Positions 50,441 through 62,822 of a DNA stretch of 64,000 bases are shown here, in pieces (the stretch's first letter is position 1; each line of letters begins with the position of its first letter). The notes under the pieces were generated by a model. The model saw only the letters and a list, made by a program, of their open reading frames with translations. It did no database searches and had not been told where the DNA came from. Source of the DNA: Acanthacorydalis orientalis (taxonomy: Eukaryota; Arthropoda; Insecta; Megaloptera; Corydalidae); contig CM068323.1 in NCBI GenBank assembly GCA_034766995.1, positions 20,382,112-20,446,111 on the forward strand. Direction: 5' to 3'. The position numbers and the translations under genes are program-made.

Positions 50441-51059
50441 AAAATGATTAGTAATTAAAACAAAAAATTCAAATGGAAAAAGGCTAAAGGACATCGCAGA
50501 TAAAGTTAAATTTTATAATTTTACTTATTTGTAATGTTATATCGGTAAGATTTATTTATTTCTATGTATCTATCTTTATTATCTTTCAAGAGAAATAAAG
50601 ATAGAGTATAACGTGTCTGTAGGTTGCATTATATAATTCTATCCGTACGTAAACACTCATGTAACTTGATCTAACTAATGTATCTTTTTTATTAGTATCA
50701 GCATGGTATCAGCTATGAAGTGATTGACTTGTGTCAATTGACTGCTGTGCGTGAATTAATTAACTGTACGTGGGATTTCTTTTCAATCGTGTGCGACAAA
50801 ATGAAAAAGAACGATCGAAATAAAATCCGTACTTAATTTCGGGAGTGTGTAATTAATCAATAGTTCTACAAGTTCATAAATTCACATGCGGTTTATAACA
50901 GGTTATAATTGATCACGTGGCGAACATTTGTATTGCATAGAACATTGTGTGATTATTATATATATTGAAAAGTTAAATTATGCAGGGTGCTCCAACAAGG
51001 GTAAGAGTTTGTGATCACAGTATTAATATTTTGAATATATTGAAATAAATTTCTCCTGA

Positions 51060-51125
51060 ATATATATATATATATATACATACACACACATACACCCACA
51101 CACCCACCCACACACACACACACAC

Positions 51126-51184
<59 letters not shown>
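51060..51184. repeat. Compound (TA)n(CA)n(TA)n microsatellite
   Basis: TA, then CACACC/CA repeats at 51079-51126, then TA again. Confidence 0.95.
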
Positions 51185-51186
<2 letters not shown>

Positions 51187-51668
51187 CACAGTAAAAGTTT
51201 ATTGTAATTATATTTCCATATAAATTATATTAAATTTTACTTGAATTATGGTTATTCGTTATGTTTAATTATCGCATCGATTATGATAGGTAGAATATGC
51301 AGATGTTTAATAGTATAATGTGTTTTATTATTAAACTTTAATTAAAAAATATTTAATAGAACTTCAGGAAAATGTATTCATTTCATATTATCTAATACTT
51401 TTTCGAATCATCTTATCGTTCGACAGAGAGCAACAAATTAATTCTTAGAATCATGACAGATATTGAGTTTTAGTCCCTTTTTATTTAATACTTTTTTTTT
51501 GTTAATTTAAATTTTAATTTACATTCAAGGAAGTAATATTTTATATATTTAAACTAATAAAATATAAAAGCTGTTCTTTAATTAATATTTATAATGACTG
51601 GACGAAGTGTTTCCTATTAATTTTGCTCATATTTTTGTTGAAAAATGTCACATTTATGAAAATTATGT

Positions 51669-51815
<147 letters not shown>

Positions 51816-52034
51816 TATTAATGTGACATTGGTGTGGAAGAAATGTACATTAAGTGAAAAGCATACATCAAAAGAATGGGAAATTGAAAAGCTTTCAGGC
51901 CAAAAAAGCGCTTATATAAATTTAAGGTCGCATCGTAAACGATGATAAATATATAATAATTGTTATTTTCAAAGTCGAATTATCTTCCCTTATCGTTCCA
52001 CACTTTTCTTGTAAATTGTATATTTTTTTGCAAT

Positions 52035-52062
52035 TATATATATATATATATATACATACATA
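52035..52062. repeat. Short (TA)n tract
   Basis: TA with a CATA step. Confidence 0.85.
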
Positions 52063-52436
52063 TAATATTTTTGTGGTGGCGTTTCCAACGTCCGTATTGT
52101 TGTTATACGGATGAAATGTTACCGAGTTGAAGGAGCGCATAGTGTAGTATTCTGTTACTACTCGAAATGTATTATCTAAACACTTTTTTTGCATATTGTC
52201 TCGAGAAAAAACTCACACACCGTATAAAATATAAAGAGGTACACAATATGAATTATGAATAGGTTTTTTCATACAGTTTCGTGTAAGCTTTTTTATATAA
52301 ATTATGTTCTTTCACGTACGTATTTTTGTATACTTAACTGTAATATGTGCTTCGTGTAATATAAAATAAATATGAATAAAACGTACATATGGGCATTGTT
52401 TCGGGACTACATTCATATAATACATCTATGTATTAT

Positions 52437-52449
52437 ATATACATACACG

Positions 52450-52509
<60 letters not shown>

Positions 52510-52520
52510 AGAGAGAAAAC
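52437..52520. repeat. (TA)n then (GA)n microsatellite
   Basis: TACA lead-in, pure TA to 52506, then AGAGAGAG. Confidence 0.95.
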
Positions 52521-53078
52521 ATTGAAACATAAAAATATTTTTTGTATAAATCTGTTTCATTAAGTAATATTTGATTTTAAAGTAATTATAAATAACAGAA
52601 TATATCTTGGAGCCAATTGTAATTAAAAGAACAGAAAGAAATCTACGAAGTTAATCAATTTTGTTAACGGTAAAAATTTAAACGTAAAGCAGATATACAA
52701 TTTTTAAACATTTAAAATTTATGAAGTTCTTTGTACCAGTTATCATATTTATTGCAAGGAAATAAAACACGATGATCAAGTACATCACAAGACGTTCAGA
52801 TTGAGTATATTTCGTTACGGATGAAATGTCACTATATCTTCGTTTGTCCCATACAGTGAATTAAATATGGAACAGAGGAGAGACACTTTATTCGTGCGCG
52901 GTCGAAAGAAAACCCGTATAAAAATCAAACGCGTATTAGATCCAAATAAACAACGAATTCGTACACTTTACTTTTATCTCAAAGTGTAGTAGTCGTTTAT
53001 TTATCCAAGAGGCGTGGTGATACTATGTTTCTTTTGCTCTCGAGGAACGCCCTAAGAACTTTTATCCGAAAAACAAAT

Positions 53079-53081
<3 letters not shown>

Positions 53082-53128
<47 letters not shown>
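53082..53128. repeat. (TA)n microsatellite
   Basis: Pure TA ending in CACATA. Confidence 0.95.
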
Positions 53129-53605
53129 GATTTTTTATTAAAAAGAGTTTCAAATCAAACATAAAATTATTATGACCTTCAATTCTAATCTTAGGTTTTT
53201 TAATAAATGTTAATCTTATGAATGTAGTACTGAAATTTACCTTTATTTATAAAGAATACAAGAGTATATAATTAAAATCATTCTTCTGTGTATATTTTAT
53301 TAAATTTTACTTACTTATTCTATTAAAGTTGAAGAAGTACGATGAGAAATACAAAAGAATATATAAATAAATGATTACTGATTGAAATACCAACTGATCG
53401 GTTCTATGTCAGTTTTAAGATTAAAATTCAATGTTGAAAAATAAAATAGAATTTCCTGATTAAGTATAAAACAACAATGAAGTAATAACGTTATTTCAGA
53501 TGGAAATATGTTTTAATATTTGTGTACGTGAGTCGAATTTTTTAAAATAAACATGTTAAGAATTAAGAATAAATAAAAATAACTTCACATCCCAACATTT
53601 TATTT

Positions 53606-53637
53606 ATATATATATATGTGTGTTTGTGTGTGTGTGA
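53606..53637. repeat. (TA)n(TG)n tract
   Basis: Short compound tract. Confidence 0.85.
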
Positions 53638-54133
53638 ACTGTTGATATTCTTGACTTACCGAGTATCAAATTGATTTGTTTGGAAAATAATCAATGACGT
53701 TATTAAATCGATTAGAATTTATTAATCCAAATATATTTTTATGCATGCGTTTTTATATAAAAATTATTGTTTGAAAATATACGGTGATTTAATTTAAGTT
53801 TCCACATGGGTGTATTAAAAAGAGGTGCACAGGTTAAGAATAGTGATGCTATTTTTATTAGGTATTTTAGTTTAATTGAATACTAAAATACAATTTAATT
53901 TAAATATTAAATAGGTGATAATATCTGCGTTTCTTTAATACATTCATGTGAAAGTCTAAGTAATCATCCTATATATCCAATAATCAAAAAATCGACAGAT
54001 GTAACTATAGATTTCTTAATATATTAATCTATTGTAATTTATATATATTTATATCATATTCTAAAAAAATAATGGTAATAAAAATAATTATGACTCGGTT
54101 TGCATAAATGCCCATTGAAATGTAAGATGCATA

Positions 54134-54135
<2 letters not shown>

Positions 54136-54201
<66 letters not shown>

Positions 54202-54209
54202 ATATGTAT
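54136..54209. repeat. (TA)n(TATG)n microsatellite
   Basis: TA to 54190, then GTATGTATGTATA. Confidence 0.95.
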
Positions 54210-54369
54210 TATAAATCTAAAAGGGAAAGAAATAATTTGTTGTATATATAAATAAAATTCATATGAAATTCATATTGTTCTGATCTCTTACATTTAATTG
54301 AACATAGTTGCATAAATGAAATATATATTATTCGAGGAAAATGTATTTGTTACTGGTGCTTGAAATGAT

Positions 54370-54580
54370 TTACAAGTACGTAAGGAATCGGTGGAAAATC
54401 CGATTTTAATTTTCCACACGAACGAACGTGAAAAATATGCATTCATGATGTGCAAGTCTGCAGTCGGCACTAAAAATTACTATTTTTACGGTTCATTTAC
54501 TAGGATTTCCATAAACCATATGCAAATTCAATTCGATTATGTATGGCGAACATTTATTTACGTGTGTTTAAGAAAATATC
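54370..54580. promoter_or_regulatory. Possible regulatory island with a POU octamer
   Basis: A GC-richer patch with the exact octamer ATGCAAAT at 54520-54527. An octamer can occur by chance, so this is a weak call. Confidence 0.25.
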
Positions 54581-54586
54581 CCCTCG

Positions 54587-54649
54587 AATATATATATATA
54601 TATATATTTACAGGTGATCCATAATCTTTGTTCCATCTATCTATCTATT

Positions 54650-54684
<35 letters not shown>
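54587..54684. repeat. (TA)n and (TCTA)n tracts
   Basis: TA at 54587-54607, TCTA-type repeats at 54637-54660, then TA to 54684. Confidence 0.85.
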
Positions 54685-55139
54685 TATTTTATAATAAAAT
54701 ATTAATTGTTTATATTTTTAAAGAGTTATTTCTTAAGAGAATAGTAAAAATGTCCCTACTTATTAGATTATAATAAAGAATATTTTTATACGAATAGTCA
54801 ACAATTACTTATTTTTAAGATAAATTATTACTTGATATAATTCAATAACTCGTTCTAATAAAAAAAAACAATTCCGACAAATATTTACACTTCTCGTACG
54901 GAACGATCGTAAAAACAAAATTATCTCAGACTATAAATCGAGGCCCGAAAATACGATTATAAATGCAAAACATTCGTCCGGACGAAAGTCAAAAAAAATA
55001 TTTGATATGCAGATGTAAAATAATACTAAAAAATATATAGAACGGTGCAGAGTAAATGTCGAATAACGTATAATCCGTCCTCTTACCGAATGCATATTTA
55101 ATACAACGGCGTTTTTATTCGTTTTTTATAGACAATAAA

Positions 55140-55420
55140 AAAAAATCCGCGACGCGTTGCCCTCGCGAACAAATAGAAGCGTCGTCGTGACTAGAGATCG
55201 GTCCTTGGGCCGTCACGAGCATTCGATATTTGTAACGGCTCTAGTTAATATACGATTGAAGCAAGGACCGTCGTATAAATATTCGAACGTTGTCGGCAAT
55301 AAAACCGTTCGCAACAGAATGAAATTATCCGGTGACAGAGTCATCCTTACGCGCCGATCTGGAAGGACATTATGTGTCTTAAATGATGTGTTCTTTAGTT
55401 ACAGGATGAGATAAAAATCT
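55140..55420. other. CG-containing island of unknown role
   Basis: Dense in CG dinucleotides compared with its surroundings. An 85-codon open frame on the + strand (55157-55414) has no recognisable domain and no ATG at its first codon. It could be an enhancer, an unannotated exon or an old insertion. Confidence 0.3.
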
Positions 55421-56163
55421 CTTTTTATTGTTTTTAATATCAGTATAATTATATAATTTTCTTGTAGAACAGATACGGATTGTTTCCAATAAATATTCAT
55501 TTTACTTCGCTCAGATTTTAATAATTAATATGATTCTATTCCATTCAAAATATTTACATATGAAAGAAAAATAGCATCATTAAATATGAGTGTTTTATTT
55601 TATCGAACTCTGTTATTTTATTAGATTTCTTATTTAATAACAAATATGTTAATATCGATGGCTGGAATACTAGAATATTATTTCTAGGAAAAACAAATGT
55701 TTCAGATATAATTGCAAATGAATAGTTGAGCTATGTTTATACATTATTGATTTTTAGCGTGGTACACAGTAAAAACGCATTTGGTATTGTTTTGTTAAGA
55801 AATTTCATCCAATTTATTAAATAATTGAATAGCAACTTTATTAGAAATGGAGTTTATTTGATTGAAAAAATGAATTGGAATTTTGGGGTACATATTTTTT
55901 AGCAATAACCTTGTAATGAAATTCGATATTTAGGAGAATAATAAAAATAAAAGAGAAATGTAAATAAATTTACTAAAAAAACTGTTTATAATATTAGTAT
56001 AGTTATTTTATGCAAGTATTTTAGTAAAATTAAGACTGAAAGGTGTCATTTATCAATATTAAATTATAATATTTTGATTAGCAGATAATTTTAAAACCAC
56101 ACATTAAAGAGAATTTTTATTTTAATATAATCTTGCTTCAAAAGTAAATAGTTTTCGTACTCA

Positions 56164-56213
<50 letters not shown>
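56164..56213. repeat. (TA)n microsatellite
   Basis: Nearly pure TA. Confidence 0.95.
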
Positions 56214-56214
<1 letters not shown>

Positions 56215-57591
56215 CAAAATGTGTGGAAAAAGTTCGTCTGCGTGTGTCACAAATAAATAAATTCGTGGTGAATATAGTTAACATTTTTGTCGCGTAAAAA
56301 GAACGACACGAATTATATATGTATGTTTTTTTTGCTACATTTCGGTCTTCTCTTTGTTCATCCCGTTCATCTTCTTTATGTATCTGCCGTTTTATCTGAC
56401 ATCATAAAAAATAATACAAGTAAAATGGTAGATTGTTTTCTTCAATCCGATACTCGGTCGCGATTTGCTCGAAATTTATAAGACGGAATTCATTTCCGTG
56501 CAGTTCACTTTTATTATTATTCGCGGCATATAAATGGTTGTTGTTCTCTGATTTTATTTTCGTGAATTATTTATTAAATCAATACGGTCGTCGGGATTAT
56601 GGAATAAGATGACGACGACGGCGACGGTACCAACAACGTCGAGTGTCACTATGAGCTTTTCGAATCTGTTCGGAACGCATTAGTGTGCGCTAAGAGTGTT
56701 TTTCTCTTTGATATATTCGTGTTTACTGCTGTAGATGGCTTAAATGAAAACATCAAAAGCGAGTAGTTGTTTATTAAAACGAGTTTAATTTGTAATATTT
56801 TATATAATAGTGTTACGTTCCTCTTATTTGAATTCATTGATAATTGGAACAGGAGACCGAAAATTGGTAAAAGAATAAATAAATAGATAATGGAATACAG
56901 TAACGGATAAATGAAATCGTAGACTGATGAAATTTGAACTTTGGATAATTTTTTAGAACGCATGAAGGAAATAGTCATGATATATATTTAAGATTTCTCT
57001 TCTAAGATAGATAATATTGATAATGTTTTAAACATTCATTTAATAAAATAACGATTACAAAATCCAATTTTAATTTTATAAATTTATATAATTAATGTTT
57101 CATTATTTATTTTAAAATGACTTTCTACTTTTTTAATTGTAATATTAATAAGAATACATTTGAAATGAATCGTAAATATTTATAATAAAGATTATTTGTA
57201 TCATTTAGTTTAGCATGCTTCAAATACATCACTGTTTTACTCGGATAATCTTGATAATAAACATGAAAAACATTGAATTACGGATTTCTATTAAAAGATT
57301 ACCGTCGAACGAACGAAACCAGAATGTAAGAGGAAAAGAGGACCTAATCTAAATTTATCTATAAACATTCGTCTCGTATATTTTCGAATCGATACCAGGA
57401 TATAATGCTTTTGAATACAGAAACATGTTTTCGGATCTCTGTGTAGATTATGGGCGAATTTTGGCAGGATACTTCGTATCGATAAGTATACTACGAGGTA
57501 GATAAATATATATAATTCTTAATGTGTATGTGTCGACATTATAAAACATATCGAGTCAAGAAGTAGTTAAATCTCAATACGTCTTCTCATG

Positions 57592-59255
57592 CAGTGGCGG
57601 ATTAAGGGACGGTCGGATTCGGCAACGTGTATACCTTCACGTTGTTTTTCTTGGCTAAAAATCTAAAAATTGATTTTTTTCGGCATAGGTCGAATCTAAT
57701 AGACATAACAAATAAGTTTCATGCGAAAAACGAAGCTCAGGATAAAAACTATGCGATATTCGAATCGATATTCAATTTTATGTTCAATTTTAAGCTTATT
57801 TCGACCAAAAATATACTTTCTAGGAGTTTAACATTGGTTTAATGCTTATTTCACGTCTTTTTATTTATAAAAGATCGGATTCGTAGCAAAAAAATGAAAT
57901 TTTATTTCTAAAAAATTTTCGGCTAAAACTTAAGGTACACACCTTAACGTTTTTTTCGACCAAAAATCGAAAGTCTAAAAGATGGACTTTTTTCGGTATA
58001 GATCGAATATAATAGACATAACAAATAGATTTCATGCAAAAACGAAGCTTGGGATAAGAATTATGCGATATTTGAATCGATATTCGATTTTATGCCCAGT
58101 TCTGAGCTTATTCCGACCACAAAAAATACTTTCTAGTGATTCAAAATTGGTTTAATCTTTGTTTCACGTCTTTTTATTCATAAAAGATCAGATTCGTGTC
58201 AAAAAAACGAAAATCGAATTCAAAAAATTTTTCGCCTAAAATTCAAGGGGTATACCTTAACGTTTTTTTCGACCAAAAATCGAAAGTCTAAAAGATGACT
58301 TTTTTTCAACATAGATCGAATCTAATAGAGATAACAAATAGGTTTCATGTGAAAATCGAAGCTATGGATAAGAATTATGCAATATTTGAATCGATATTCA
58401 ATTTCATGTTAAGTTCTAAGCTGATTCCGATCACAAAAAATACTTTCTGGATGTTTAATATTACTTTAATGTTTGTTTCACGCCTTTTTATTTATAAAAG
58501 ATCATAGTCGTGTCAAAAAAAGCGAAAATCGAATTAAAAAAATTTTTTGGCTAATATTCAAGGGGTATACCTTGACGTTTTTTTTGGTCGAAAATCCAAA
58601 ATCAAAAAACTGAATTTTTTTTAGCATAGATCGAATCTAATAGACATAAAAATATGTTTCATGCGAAAAACGGGGCATGGGATAAGAATTATGCAATATT
58701 TTAATCGATATTGAATTTTATGTCCAATCCTAGGCTTATTCCGACCATAAAAAATACTTTCTCGAGAATTAAAATTGGTTTAATGCTTGTTTCATGTTGA
58801 ATGGTTGTGTCACGAACCTAGTAGCGGTTAGAGGCCCCGGGGTCAGAGAGACTCCGAGCTAGAGAAAAAATTATTCATTAACGAAAATTCGTTCAAGTTT
58901 ACACTTCAACGTCTTAACTGATAATAATAAATTTGCGTGAAAAATGTAAATATATGTGGGTAAATGACCGGTGGGGCAACGGAAAGAAACGAGAGAAAAA
59001 TGGTTTTGCTTGTAATATCAGAAGTAACATCACGACATTTTAATTATATTTTTATTCATGGAGCATACCTATCCGTCGTTGACATAATTGTAGTTTTTGT
59101 TTCTTTATTGTTCTGAAAAATAATTGAGAATATTTTATTTTGATGTAATTTATATATTTATAGAATAAATTCATAGTTATAAAGAAAAAGATAAATTTTC
59201 TGAGGCCCCGTAAATTTTACTGCTAGCGGCCCTCAGCTGGATTAATCCGTTCCTG
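57592..59255. mobile_element. Candidate non-autonomous hAT-like DNA transposon
   Basis: The left end CAGTGGCGGATTAAGGGAC (57592-57610) and the right end, read backwards as CAGGAACGGATTAATCCAG (59255-59237), share CAG and CGGATTAA at the same offsets. The CAG-G-GCGGA type of terminus occurs in hAT elements. Flanking octamers TTCTCATG and TTTCCATC agree at five of eight positions, as an old 8-bp target duplication might. No transposase is encoded. Inside are four tandem ~313-bp repeats and GGCCCCGG-type patches near 58831 and 59205. The ends are short, so the family is tentative. Confidence 0.45.
57630..58800. repeat. Four tandem copies of a ~313-bp repeat
   Basis: Copies start near 57630, 57938, 58251 and 58566. 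Each holds the block TATACCTTAACG, a TTTTTTCGACCAAAAATCG stretch, the CATAGATCGAATCTAATAGA block and KNYAIFES-coding sequence in two copies. Stops and indels break any shared reading frame, so the protein-like similarity between copies reflects DNA duplication. Confidence 0.85.
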
Positions 59256-60341
59256 TTTCCATCGAACGGGCGGATATGAAAATTGAATTATTTGCGACAA
59301 AGTCGTTACAACGAACTCGTGCTATTCCCGACCGATTTTCTTTAATTTAATACGCAAATAGACTGTATCCACGTTTATATATTTCCAGCAGGTATCGATC
59401 GACATTCATTGTGTATGATCACGCCATTCTAAATATCCGCAGTTTGAATCGCTTATAAATCTTTACCGGATTGGCAAAAGTACATACATTTTACTCCATA
59501 ATTTACTAAATAACATTCAATTTAACCGTTGTAACTTCCCGAGTACATTATACATGTGTAAATATCGTTATTTACATATGTGTATAAATTTAAATAACGG
59601 TATTAGAATTAAATAAATGTAAATAGAATTGAATCGAATAGTAAAAAGAGCATTATATGCTCAAATATTTTTTTTTAGCTTTTAGCAGTAAATCATAAAT
59701 GTAATTAAAATATAATACCTCTTTATGCTTTTATTTATAGATTATTTACTAGTTGATCGCTTTTTATGAAATATTATACGGATTGCTCTTTGTTCAAAAC
59801 GTTTGATCGTTGTTTAACTGTTTTCCCAAAACAGAATCGCAATAAGCTGGCTATTATATTTAAAATAAAGAGATTTTAAAATTTTATTTACAAAATGTAT
59901 TTTTACTCTTAAATATGATTAAAAAAAATAACGTTTTTAAAAAATTGTTACTTTTTGTCTCAAAAAACAGTTTCGTTTTGACACAAATCCTCACATTTCA
60001 ATATGAAATCCGTTTCTGTCTTTGGTATTTTTTATATCAAGTTTATTGACATTTTGTACGTTAAACAAATATCGTTTAAATCATATATAGACAGTCATAT
60101 ATTTATACACATTTTGAGTGTTTCTATTTAAATAAAAGTGTATAGAATAGTCTTAAATCTGCAGAATATGCTGGATATCTTAGAATTTGGATTTTTTTAA
60201 ATTTATTTATGCTTTTTGCAATTAAAAATTACTACTAAAATAAATACTGTTAATTAATAAATTATGTTATTATAAATATGATTAAAAATGAACAGATAAA
60301 ATGGTGAAATGTGATTTTAAAGGAAACAATTACTTATCTTG

Positions 60342-60342
<1 letters not shown>

Positions 60343-60386
<44 letters not shown>

Positions 60387-60410
60387 TGTATGTATGTATG
60401 TGTGTATGTT
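60343..60410. repeat. (TA)n(TATG)n microsatellite
   Basis: TA to 60380, then ATGTATGTATGTATGTGTGTATG. Confidence 0.95.
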
Positions 60411-60704
60411 TGTATATTAAAGAAAGAAAATATATTTAAAACGAAATTTCGTTAAAAATACAGCAATAACAATCTCATATATCTATCTATTTACCAATAT
60501 ACTGGGAAAAATTTGAACCTATACGTAGTATAACGCGAATGGAGAACGTCTATAACAATATCTGTTTTTCTGTAAAACGGGCGGCACGCGTTGCTGGTAA
60601 CAAAACGGGCCATGCAGCTTGCACGACACGCACCAGATAAACGCAAATCCATGGTTATAAATTTGTGAAACATTTCAGACTTTCCTTATTGGTTTAACTT
60701 CCTT

Positions 60705-60705
<1 letters not shown>

Positions 60706-60779
<74 letters not shown>
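60706..60779. repeat. Compound (CA)n(TA)n microsatellite
   Basis: CA to about 60736, then pure TA. Confidence 0.95.
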
Positions 60780-60780
<1 letters not shown>

Positions 60781-61295
60781 CTTATATAAAATAAGTTCAC
60801 ACATATACATATACACAAATATTGTTTGTATGAATATGCAAGTATATCTTATAACAAAAAGTGTGCCAAGTGAATTCACTCGCATCCTTTTTATTCTATT
60901 GTCATATCTCGAGGGATGTAATAAACTGTTCCCTTGTTTGAAGTGAAACAGAAATATTGACATGTTTTTTAAGCTTCATATCTATATTTAAGTTTATTTA
61001 TTTACGTGGACGAAAATATATTTGGATACTCGTGTAAAGAAATCTTTTTGAATTGTAAATCGTGAACTGTATACAATTTGGAATGAGTAAAGGATACATT
61101 TATTTTTAAATATGAATAGAAATTTATAATATACGTTTATGGTCGAGAATGAAATTTGAAATTAAATAAATAAAAGTATAAATTACTCTGAATAAAAAAT
61201 AATGGGTTTTTAATAAAGAGAGAGATTCTAAAGTTTATTTATCATGCTAATTATAATTTAATAAAACAGTTCTTTGTTACATATTTCATTAGTTA

Positions 61296-61296
61296 T

Positions 61297-61335
<39 letters not shown>

Positions 61336-61336
61336 G
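61296..61336. repeat. (TA)n microsatellite
   Basis: TA with one GTA step. Confidence 0.9.
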
Positions 61337-62265
61337 AGATAACCATATATTCAAAATGTTTTACAACAATGGCACATTGAAATAAGACAAAAGTGACATT
61401 TGAGAAACTATAAAAACTGCATCGAAATCGTAGAATTTTAAATCGATTTTGTTTGCACTATATTATTTTTATGTCCGTACAGAACAGTTGAGAATATAAA
61501 AATGTCGTTGAGTTATGGTTTCGATTATGCATTCTATTTTGTATGTAAATATTTAAGTAGCTACAAAAACTTGTACTCTATGAAGTTAGAATGACTTTAT
61601 CTGAATAACAAATAGTTTTGACTTGCATTTATGTAGTAGCCAGACTGAATTTTGAATTTAAAATTAATTTATTTTAAAAATCTGGATCAAATAAATAGTT
61701 TAATGATATTTTCTAGTCTCGTAAATATTTAGAAATAATTTATAGATATAATAAATTTAATTTTAGATAAAAGCATTGTAAGTACTGCATTAATATATGT
61801 TTAATATATAATAAAAATAGAGTTGATGTTCTTGATACGTTTTTAATCTTCAATATAAGTTTTGTTATATTTTTATAACGTTTTCGTCTTTGAACTAGTT
61901 CAAAGATACTGTATATGTTAAGAATTATTTAAAAATATAATTGAAAGCTTAAAATAAATTATAAATATATATACATATTGATACTTGTACATTTTTGATA
62001 ATGTAATTAGTTATTTTTAAATATTTTTTTATTTGTATAAATATTTTAAATGAAAATTACTATTTAATTTGAAACGAAGAAAAAGACTGGGTGTAAAATT
62101 ATGACAAATACTGTTTTTTTCGAAAATTTTTTTGTTAAAATATGTGGTTCGTTCAAGTGGTGAAACGTTTACTCTTTGCTGCTATTATGTTGTATTAAAT
62201 TTGAATAAATTTTATAATATTACGAAATAATGTAATATTACAAAAAAATGGTTCATTTATACTAA

Positions 62266-62267
<2 letters not shown>

Positions 62268-62297
<30 letters not shown>
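62268..62297. repeat. Short (TA)n tract
   Basis: Nearly pure TA. Confidence 0.85.
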
Positions 62298-62789
62298 GAT
62301 GGGTGTTTATATGTGTAAATGTATGGATATTTTCTTGTTTTGTAAAAATGTACGGACACGTTTTCCGAATGCAATGGCAAACAAAGATTTTTTAATTAAC
62401 CATTTGGCGAAACGTTCTTTTTCAGACAATCAGAGTTGAATTATTAATAAAGCAGCTTGTATATATGGTCGCATTTCTTTCTCATTTAATGTACATTCGT
62501 AATTTCATAAAGCCTGTTTTAATTACACCCGGTGTGTTTTTCATGCAATTTTTATATGTTGCGCCGATATGTACTCTCTTACCACAACTTACACTCAGAC
62601 TAATTTCAGTTTCTTCAAACGGACAATCCATTTATTATTCTATTGTGCTGTATTTCGCGTTGAATGAATCGTCGTTATGTATAGAGCTTTCTGTACGATT
62701 GAAATGCTGTACAGTGTTCAGATTCAGACTAGATATGATGGTCAGTTGTTATATTTTGCAGCTCAGACGAATATCCTACGCGAATAATG

Positions 62790-62819
<30 letters not shown>
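62790..62819. repeat. Short (TA)n tract
   Basis: Pure TA. Confidence 0.85.

Positions 62820-62822
<3 letters not shown>

Noticed and set aside
55157..55414. 85-codon open frame in the CG-rich island as a gene
   Set aside because: No family resemblance and no ATG at the first codon. It is kept only as an island of unknown role.
57627..58507. Two similar open frames suggesting a duplicated small protein
   Set aside because: The similarity follows the ~313-bp DNA repeat, and the other two copies have broken frames, so selection on protein is not indicated.
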